Shown: piece after piece, positions 1-4,597 of the stretch
Layout: each line of letters starts with the position of its first letter
How positions within the stretch are numbered: position 1 is the stretch's first letter
DNA from: SIG78 sp045587205
GTDB lineage: Bacteria; Verrucomicrobiota; Lentisphaeria; Victivallales; Victivallaceae
Direction: 5' to 3'
Length of the DNA: 23,526 nt
Assembly: GCA_045587205.1 (NCBI GenBank)
Contig: JAZNBV010000117.1
Coordinates: 1-23,526, forward strand
The notes under the pieces: model-generated
The model's input: the letters and a program-made list of their open reading frames with translations, nothing else
What the model was told of the DNA's origin: nothing
Database searches by the model: none
Translations under genes and position numbers: made by a program

Positions 1-126
1 AGCACGCCTGTCGGCGTATGAAGCATTTTGCGGCGTTGCCGCAAAATATGAAGCACCGCAGATGCGGTATGAAGCAAAGCCTTTTCAGGCTTCATATTTT
101 TTTGCCTTGAAATCAAGGCAAAAAAA
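1..126. repeat. Tandem array of unrelated hairpins joined by a TATGAAGCA linker
   Basis: Five short palindromes follow one another. Stems are 5-8/13-16, 26-34/38-46 (9 bp perfect), 56-59/64-67, 77-82/87-92 and 97-108/115-126 (12 bp perfect). The stems differ in sequence, but the spacers are the same 9-mer, TATGAAGCA, at 47-55 and 68-76, with a near copy at 17-25. The bases GCA at 2-4 look like the end of another linker, so the array probably continues to the left of the window. The linker at 68-75 also pairs with its inverse at 89-96, giving an alternative longer hairpin. A further small inverted repeat lies at 135-140/142-147. I see no protein-coding explanation. It may be a non-autonomous repeat element or a structured RNA; the family is not recognised. 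Confidence 0.75.
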
Positions 127-496
127 ATGGCGGAGAGCGAGTCGCTCTTCACTCTACATCATTTTCTGCTCAATTTGAGCTGCAACACCTTGATTGTCAA
201 CTGTTCATTCCAGTATTTATATAAAAATACCGGGAATTTGCAAGCTGACAAAAAAGGCTCTTTTCGGTACTCTCGGTCTATCAAATGGTACTTTTATGGC
301 ACCTCTTTTAAACCATCTTGACATTACCTTTATTGAGATTTTTTCTAACGGCATTACTGCCCCAATCCTATAAAGATTTCTGTCATTCAGCACTCATCTG
401 ACAGCAGACAACTTTCAGCATCCATGTTTGTTTCAGATGCCTGTGTTTAATTTACGCCGCAACTGTTAGAAATGCAAATTCAGCATCCGAAAAGTA

Positions 497-621
497 CCGG
501 ATTTTTCGATATCCCTTCCGGATAATGTTTGTATTTTTCCGGACAATATTCTATTTTTACCGGACTTTTAGCTTTGTCAAACGGACAATATACCCCTTGA
601 GCCGGACAGGGGTAACCGGAC
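497..621. repeat. 21-bp-phased CCGGA direct repeats (iteron-like)
   Basis: CCGGA or a one-base variant begins at 497, 518, 539, 560, 581 (ACGGA) and 602, so each start is exactly 21 bp from the last. An extra copy begins at 616, off phase by 14. The next base is C in four of the copies, giving CCGGAC. The 15 bases between are AT-rich and mostly variable, although CGGACAATAT is shared by the copies at 540 and 582. A 21-bp period is two helical turns, so all sites face the same side of the DNA. This fits an array bound by a multimeric protein: initiator iterons, partition centromere sites or recombinase arm sites. The nearby HUH initiator-like gene makes an origin the leading guess, but function is inferred. 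Confidence 0.7.
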
Positions 622-650
622 ATTTAACCTCAAAAGTCCGTGTCTGGCTC
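600..650. repeat. Nested inverted repeat closing the 21-bp array
   Basis: Outer arms 600-609 (GAGCCGGACA) and 641-650 (TGTCTGGCTC) are complementary except for one G-T pair. Inner arms 617-621 (CGGAC) and 636-640 (GTCCG) are perfect and lie next to the outer right arm. The motif of the direct-repeat array is therefore inverted at its right end and can form a bulged stem-loop. Direct repeats beside a hairpin are the usual layout of rolling-circle double-strand origins (binding locus plus nick hairpin), but no conserved nick sequence is recognised here. Confidence 0.55.
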
Positions 651-1015
651 AAAAAAAATTTAAAATATTACAGCCGGCAATCCCGAAGTGCCCGCCTCGT
701 CCCATTGCTTCCGCCCCCTGATGGTGAACCACATTACCAATAATGGCAAATCTGAAATAAAATACCAGGTTTGATTTTATCATCCATTAAAGTAATTCTG
801 TCTGCGTGTCAGATTTGTTGCCAGAAGAAAAAAATGAAATATTTGCTGTTATTATCCCCTGTATAGACAGGAGGATTTGCCCCAAGGGAAGAGCCAAATA
901 ACACCTTGTGATACCCTGATCAGCAACACGAAAAACCAAGCAAAAAAGAGCTTATAAACTACTGTATATTGCAGCGGCTTGTCAAAAGTATGTTCAAATA
1001 TATCCCGTCAAAGAT

Positions 1016-1050
1016 ACTGTTCCAGTCAGCGGCAGACCGACTGGAACAGT
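1016..1050 (-). terminator. Hairpin downstream of the excisionase-like gene
   Basis: A perfect 12-bp inverted repeat (1016-1027/1039-1050, core CTGTTCCAGTC) with an 11-base loop lies 6 bases beyond the stop codon of the minus-strand gene ending at 1057. No clear U-tract follows on the minus strand, so termination efficiency is uncertain. Confidence 0.55.
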
Positions 1051-1056
1051 TATGGT

Positions 1057-1404
1057 TTAATTGGTTTCAGAAGAAATGTTTTTATCTGCATCATCGCTCA
1101 AGATGAAGCGGATTATATCTGTATTACGGTAACGGATACCATGCCCGACATATTTTCGTTTGAACGGCAGATATTGTTCCTGTTTTTTGAAGTTGGCTAC
1201 ACTGATACCAAGCATATTGGCGGCTTCTTCGGTAGTTACCAACTTGGGCACGACAACTGGCAACGGCTCACCTTTAGCTGCGATATGCTTTAATTGGGCG
1301 ATGATTTCCCGATATTCCGGAAACGGGATCAGATTGGATTCGGTCAGCGGATGGAGGATCTTGCCAATAAGAATAACGGTTTGGTGACGGATCGGTTCAT
1401 TCAT
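1057..1404 (-). CDS. Excisionase/MerR-like helix-turn-helix DNA-binding protein
   Basis: A 115-residue protein. Residues about 55-101 form a winged-helix HTH_17 (Xis/AlpA-like) domain: LVTTEEAANMLGIS followed by a basic segment and the GIRYRNTDIIRFI wing and closing helix. Residues 1-50 hold a hydrophobic helix and an amphipathic helix with no recognised domain. I chose the ATG at 1404 because a GGAG ribosome binding site lies 8 bases before it; a longer frame opens at 1440 but would overlap that site. Small proteins of this family usually act as recombination directionality factors or as activators of integrase genes on mobile elements. Here it diverges from a replication-initiator-like gene across an operator-like region, consistent with mobile-element control. 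Target and role are inferred. Confidence 0.8.
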   Translation of the reverse strand: MNEPIRHQTVILIGKILHPLTESNLIPFPEYREIIAQLKHIAAKGEPLPVVVPKLVTTEEAANMLGISVANFKKQEQYLPFKRKYVGHGIRYRNTDIIRFILSDDADKNISSETN

Positions 1405-1482
1405 AACATACGCTCCTTTCAGTTTGTTTGCGCATGTCATGGTCTTGAACAGTATTTTAAAACTGAAATATCCCCTTCAACA

Positions 1483-1608
1483 TTTCTGATTGAAAATGTT
1501 TTTTTATACAGCGAGCCTACTGTGATATGAACAAGGGAGCTATCTCAATCAGAAATCATAGTTATTATATGAGGTAATTATCTCAATCACAGCAAGATAA
1601 AATTGAGA
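1483..1608. promoter_or_regulatory. Operator-like repeats in the divergent intergenic region
   Basis: The 11-mer TATCTCAATCA occurs at 1541-1551 and again at 1579-1589, 38 bp apart on the same strand. The overlapping 11-mer TCAATCAGAAA (1545-1555) is matched by its exact inverse at 1483-1493 (TTTCTGATTGA), and a shorter inverse TTGAGA lies at 1603-1608. These sites sit between the divergent HTH gene (start 1404) and the initiator-like gene (start 1690). They are plausible binding sites for the HTH protein controlling both genes or acting in excision. No experimental basis is visible. Confidence 0.5.
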
Positions 1609-1639
1609 GTCCCATCATCTCCGTATGGGTAGGATTTAT

Positions 1640-1645
1640 TATAAT
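1640..1645 (+). promoter_or_regulatory. Candidate -10 box for the initiator-like gene
   Basis: A perfect TATAAT lies 44 bases upstream of the start at 1690. No -35 consensus is found 16-18 bases upstream, so an activator bound at the TATCTCAATCA sites could be needed. Confidence 0.4.
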
Positions 1646-1689
1646 ACATTAACAGCATCTAACCAATAACCCAAGAAAGGTGGTTTATT

Positions 1690-2298
1690 ATGCCCAAGAA
1701 AAAAACATTTATCGACAACCAGTATCATGGTACAAAGTTAAGTGAACATTCGCATGAGTTTTCTTGTGCTTATATGCAGTCGATTGAAAATCTTTTGTGG
1801 ACTATGACTGAACGGCACTCCAAAGTATTGGTAGCAAGATTTGATCTTCGTTATCCTAAAGATCATAATGCAGATAACAGCAATAAAGATTTTTCATCAA
1901 CTATGCAAGCCGTATGTCAGGAGTTCGATCGTAAAGGTTATGATCCGCAGTATGTAGCCAGACGGGAACAGGTAACCAGTGAAAATCAGCATTATCATAT
2001 AGGAATACTTTTAGATGGAAACAAAAAACGCTCTATAAATGCAGTCAGAGAAACCATAGAAAAACATTGGGCTAATCAGTCGGATATACCGTTGGAAGAA
2101 GTCCAGCAAAAAGCATTGGTCTATCCTTGTAATAAGGCTCCCGATGGTTCACCCAGAGAAAACGGCAGAATGATCAAACGCGGGACTTGGGAAAATCACA
2201 AGCAAAAGCAGGATACTATGCGACAATTATCTTACTTGGCAAAAGTAGATGAAAATGATCTTACACCATCAAGTACGAAAAAGTTTTTCACTTCATAG
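1690..2298 (+). CDS. HUH replication-initiator-like protein (inovirus Gp2/YagK-YfjJ family)
   Basis: A 202-residue protein preceded by a good ribosome binding site (AAAGGTGG). The signature HYH at residues 101-103, followed by IGILL, matches the metal-binding HUH strand of inovirus Gp2/YagK-YfjJ C-terminal-domain proteins. A strand with RFDLRYP precedes it at about residues 49-55. The C-terminal SYLAK around Y182 is the usual place of the family's conserved tyrosine, a candidate DNA-nicking residue. Such proteins are encoded on filamentous-phage-like and small integrative elements and are thought to start rolling-circle replication. The frame ends in TAG at 2296-2298, yet 36 further coherent codons follow in the same frame, so the protein may be truncated. 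Family assignment is by motif recognition; activity is inferred. Confidence 0.75.
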   Translation: MPKKKTFIDNQYHGTKLSEHSHEFSCAYMQSIENLLWTMTERHSKVLVARFDLRYPKDHNADNSNKDFSSTMQAVCQEFDRKGYDPQYVARREQVTSENQHYHIGILLDGNKKRSINAVRETIEKHWANQSDIPLEEVQQKALVYPCNKAPDGSPRENGRMIKRGTWENHKQKQDTMRQLSYLAKVDENDLTPSSTKKFFTS

Positions 2299-2409
2299 TT
2301 TATCAAAGATTACAATCGTTGTATGCTGGCAAGAGAATATTGGAGAGAACAGTACAGAAAGAAAAAAGAAAATGAAGATAAAGCATATCCAAGGTATCCG
2401 GGATATTGA
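2299..2409 (+). pseudogene. Probable original C-terminal end of the initiator, cut off by an amber codon
   Basis: Immediately after the TAG at 2296-2298 the same frame runs 36 more codons to TGA at 2407-2409. The predicted tail is rich in aromatic and charged residues (REYWREQYRKKKENED and a final PRYPGY), which looks like protein rather than random AT-rich DNA. A plus-strand terminator-like hairpin starts 17 bases after this second stop, where a gene end would be expected. I infer a single-codon decay, or a readthrough, of a gene originally about 239 codons long. Confidence 0.5.
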
Positions 2410-2425
2410 AAAACAATAATTAAGA

Positions 2426-2447
2426 GCGGGGAGTTTTTGCTTCCCGC
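2426..2447 (+). terminator. Terminator-like hairpin after the initiator gene
   Basis: Arms 2426-2433 (GCGGGGAG) and 2440-2447 (CTTCCCGC) pair over 8 bp with one G-U that is stable only in plus-strand RNA, with a T-rich loop. No U-tract follows, so it may be weak or a processing site. Confidence 0.5.
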
Positions 2448-2534
2448 ATACCCCAGAATTTATTCAACTGACAGATAAAGAAGGAATGAAATATGACATA
2501 AGCAGATAAATTTCTAAATTCAATATTAACGAGT

Positions 2535-2909
2535 TTGCCAAGAGAATATAACAAATACCATACTCCAATATCAGGCATACGCAACAACCGTTTATTGGCA
2601 GGTACATTACCCGGAGAGTTGTTTCGTCTGCCGGATGATTATCCAACACCGCGCGAAGTATTACAGCAACACTTTCCTCTCACAGCTGATGAATGTAACT
2701 TTTCCGGTGGGTGGGGGTATGATGCAGTGCACGCTACCATCGTAAAAGAATTTGATCCGGAGATCAATCCGCATAAAAGATTTGATGGCGTATCGCTGGA
2801 GTATGCTTTTGTCGATAAAAGAATTTGGGAGGAATTGGTTCATTCCAAACTCTCGGATGAGCGTTTTCAAGGTTTCCATTATATCACAGTTGCCCAGTTG
2901 AAGGTTTAG
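2535..2909 (+). CDS. Unknown protein, probably 5'-damaged
   Basis: I do not recognise this 124-residue protein. From the TTG at 2535 it is soluble-looking, with a proline-rich N-terminal part (LPGELFRLPDDYPTPREVL) and a glycine/tryptophan patch (GGWGYDA) at about residues 58-64. No ribosome binding site precedes the TTG. Upstream in the same frame, an ATG at 2493 with AAGGA eight bases before it is followed by ACA and then TAA (2499-2501), after which 11 sense codons lead into the TTG. The natural start was therefore probably 2493, with a nonsense change at codon 3. It overlaps the convergent gene by 26 bases at its 3' end. Its place suggests a mobile-element gene of unknown role. Confidence 0.5.
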   Translation: MPREYNKYHTPISGIRNNRLLAGTLPGELFRLPDDYPTPREVLQQHFPLTADECNFSGGWGYDAVHATIVKEFDPEINPHKRFDGVSLEYAFVDKRIWEELVHSKLSDERFQGFHYITVAQLKV

Positions 2910-3330
2910 TTTTAAGTAAGCGTTCAAGTTCTTCGTAATAAATGTCTTCCACGTAGTCCGAAAAATCTTCGGCAGCGACAAATGTGTCTGTAAGCATTGT
3001 GCCATCGTAGAAATACGATCCGTAGAGCAGACAGCCGCACTCCTCATATCGCACTTCAACGGTTTGGATATCCACAGTCGCTTTCAGATATCTGATCAGA
3101 TAGACAATCTCATCATCATCGAATCCCCAGCGAATTTCGCCAGAGAGAATGACGGTATTATTTTCAAGATCAACGGTCGGATAGAACCAATACCAATCAC
3201 TGCCGACATAGGCTCCGCAGCGGTTATGATTGGCATCAGAAACGACGGGCTCCAAGGTTTGATACAACTTTTCTGCATTCAGATTATCCGAGCAGACAAT
3301 TTCAGCTCTCGCTGAACAGCAGTTAGGCAT
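2884..3330 (-). CDS. Small acidic protein, possibly YubB/DUF1281-like
   Basis: A 148-residue protein starting at the ATG at 3330, five bases after a perfect AGGAGG; an in-frame GTG at 3336 overlaps that site and is unlikely. The N-terminus MPNCCSARAEI and the later strands (IRWGFDDDEIVYLIRYL, then YEECGCLLYGSYFY) resemble the MPNWC..R start and E.G...G.. strand order of YubB ferredoxin-like (DUF1281) proteins, which are common on plasmids and conjugative elements but have no settled function. The resemblance is by eye only. The protein is rich in aspartate, glutamate and cysteine, with no signal peptide or membrane segment. It is convergent with, and overlaps, the plus-strand gene ending at 2909. 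Confidence 0.6.
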   Translation of the reverse strand: MPNCCSARAEIVCSDNLNAEKLYQTLEPVVSDANHNRCGAYVGSDWYWFYPTVDLENNTVILSGEIRWGFDDDEIVYLIRYLKATVDIQTVEVRYEECGCLLYGSYFYDGTMLTDTFVAAEDFSDYVEDIYYEELERLLKTKPSTGQL

Positions 3331-3367
3331 ATACACCTCCTGTTTGGTTAGAGTTACAAAAACAGTT

Positions 3368-3399
3368 CAGCCTCACCGATCAAAAGACCGATGAGGCTG
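3368..3399 (-). terminator. Rho-independent-type terminator of the AraC gene
   Basis: A 14-bp stem (3368-3381/3386-3399, outer part CAGCCTCA/TGAGGCTG) with an AAAA loop on the plus strand. Two positions are C-A mismatches on the plus strand but G-U pairs in minus-strand RNA, which points to use by leftward transcription. It lies 66 bases beyond the AraC stop codon, with a U-run a few bases after the stem on that strand. Confidence 0.65.
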
Positions 3400-3464
3400 T
3401 ATTCGTGGAGGTAATATATAAATGAATTCAGATGATCAACAAACTCTGGAAATACGCTTTGTAC

Positions 3465-4385
3465 TTAATGCTGCCGACAGTAGCGCCGGTATTTCAGTGG
3501 GGTGGTGTCGTAGGTTCGTTTGAAAGCGGTTGCCAGATAACTGCCGTTGGCAAAGCCGCACTCTGTGGCAATGTATTCCAGATCTTTATCGCTGTTTTCC
3601 AACAGCACGCAGGCTTTATGCAATCTCTGATTATTCAAAAACAACACTGGAGAGGTATTGTAATATTTTTTGAATTCCCGAAATAATGCAGAACGGCTCA
3701 TTCCGCACTCTTTGCACATCTTCTCAATCGTCCAATGCTTGTGGCAATGTTTGGCCAGATTTATTGCCAACTCTGATATTGCCTGCGTTTTTATTGAACT
3801 CTCCTCAGTCACCAGCGTTTTTTCTGCCGCTTGGCAGATAATTTGCAGAAATTCGATAAAATATCTTACCATTGTCATCTGAAAGCCCGGGGTCTGATTT
3901 TTCTGCAACTCATAAATATTTTTTATCAACCGCAAAGCGTGACCATAACTTTCGGTGGGCAGAATATGCCGCAGCGGTTTGCCGCTTACTGTATTATGTG
4001 ATTGCGGCGCCAAGGTGAAAAGGTTTTGGAATCCCACCGAACTTTTCAAGTCAAAAAGCGGAAGTTGAAGCCGTTCAAAATTTACCAGCACATTGTAATA
4101 ACTCAATGCACAGGGATCGTAATTATGATGCATTCCCGGTTTTATTACCAATATTTCCTGCGCTTGCAGCGGATATTTCTTTCTTTCGCAAATGTGATTG
4201 CCTTTGCCGGCGACAACCAATACTATCTCGTAAAATTGATCGTGATTATGCCAGCCCGGCGACTCTCTGTATATCTGCGGTATGACGGCAAGCGGAAAAT
4301 CATTTATGCTGAATACATAATCATAGGGTACTTCTGACAATTTACCCTGGCTGTTTATCTTGGGCAATATCGGATTGTTGTTCAT
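3465..4385 (-). CDS. AraC-family transcriptional regulator with cupin sensor domain
   Basis: A 306-residue regulator. The N-terminal half is a cupin-like ligand-binding domain (HNHDQFYEIVLVVAGKG and the following ILVIKPGMHH), the usual sugar sensor of this class. The last ~100 residues carry the double HTH of AraC/XylS: WTIEKMCKECGMSRSALFREFKKYYNTSP, then LEYIATECGFANGSYLATAFKRTYDTTPLKYRR. I prefer the ATG at 4385; the frame is open to a TTG at 4430, but that TTG lies within a likely promoter element and neither start has a strong ribosome binding site. It is divergent from the glycosidase operon and so most likely senses a degradation product and activates the promoter at 4424-4451. A terminator follows at 3368-3399. 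Confidence 0.92.
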   Translation of the reverse strand: MNNNPILPKINSQGKLSEVPYDYVFSINDFPLAVIPQIYRESPGWHNHDQFYEIVLVVAGKGNHICERKKYPLQAQEILVIKPGMHHNYDPCALSYYNVLVNFERLQLPLFDLKSSVGFQNLFTLAPQSHNTVSGKPLRHILPTESYGHALRLIKNIYELQKNQTPGFQMTMVRYFIEFLQIICQAAEKTLVTEESSIKTQAISELAINLAKHCHKHWTIEKMCKECGMSRSALFREFKKYYNTSPVLFLNNQRLHKACVLLENSDKDLEYIATECGFANGSYLATAFKRTYDTTPLKYRRYCRQH

Positions 4386-4423
4386 ATTTGGGACTATTTT
4401 AAAGTTTTTATAGACTTTTTCAG

Positions 4424-4451
4424 TTGTCAATGTTGATTTTTCCAGTATAAT
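4424..4451 (+). promoter_or_regulatory. Sigma-70-type promoter of the carbohydrate operon
   Basis: TTGTCA (4424-4429) and a perfect TATAAT (4446-4451) are separated by 16 bp. Transcription would start near 4458, leaving a leader of about 140 bases before the first gene at 4598. On the opposite strand TTGACA overlaps the same place (4430-4425), so the two divergent promoters may share this DNA. Confidence 0.65.
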
Positions 4452-4501
4452 ACTATTGTTAGCAACTGTATTTGCAGTTTTTTATTTATGAGATAAAAAT
4501 A

Positions 4502-4545
4502 ATTCTGAAATGCAGAAAAGTCAAATTTTTTTGAATTTTCAGAAT
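4502..4545. promoter_or_regulatory. Inverted repeat in the operon leader
   Basis: Arms ATTCTGAAA (4502-4510) and TTTCAGAAT (4537-4545) are perfect 9-mers, with an inner TCAA/TTGA pair (4521-4524/4531-4534) around a T-run. It lies between the predicted transcription start and the ribosome binding site at 4582-4591. It could be a regulator binding site or an RNA hairpin in the leader; I cannot tell which. Confidence 0.45.
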
Positions 4546-4597
4546 AAAAAACAGACAGAGATAATCACAATTATTCTTCCTGGAGAGGAAATTTGAT

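Larger units (their letters stand above)
148..1015. other. Gene-free stretch of about 870 bases
   Basis: No convincing gene was found on either strand. Open frames here are short and lack ribosome binding sites, recognisable domains or a plausible composition. The stretch holds the 21-bp-phased CCGGA array and its terminal inverted repeat (497-650), annotated separately. The rest (148-490 and 651-1015) is AT-rich and shows no other structure that I can support. One frame stays open from 402 to 743, but this follows from the 21-bp period, which is a multiple of three, and it has no ATG before 525. Confidence 0.6.

Noticed and set aside
127..321. A 64-codon frame beginning at the end of the hairpin array
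   Set aside because: It has no ribosome binding site, the start lies within a hairpin arm, and the composition is not protein-like.
497..621. CRISPR array as an explanation for the regular spacing
   Set aside because: The conserved part is only 5-6 bases in a 21-base unit; CRISPR repeats are usually 23-47 bases with spacers of similar length, and there are no cas genes.
525..743. A 72-codon frame with heptad-like R-T repeats
   Set aside because: The peptide repeat follows from the 21-bp DNA period (seven codons). There is no ribosome binding site and the sequence downstream does not look coding. Treated as DNA repeats, with the coding alternative noted.
2661..3059. A minus-strand frame overlapping the 2884-3330 gene and the plus-strand 2535 gene
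   Set aside because: It is in a different frame from the better supported 2884-3330 gene, which has a perfect AGGAGG site; it has no start signal and no domain.
3422..3523. A 33-codon plus-strand frame with a good GGAGG site, overlapping the AraC 3' end
   Set aside because: Its last two thirds overlap the AraC coding sequence in antisense and show no domain. It may be the front of a truncated gene, but one ribosome binding site is not enough support.
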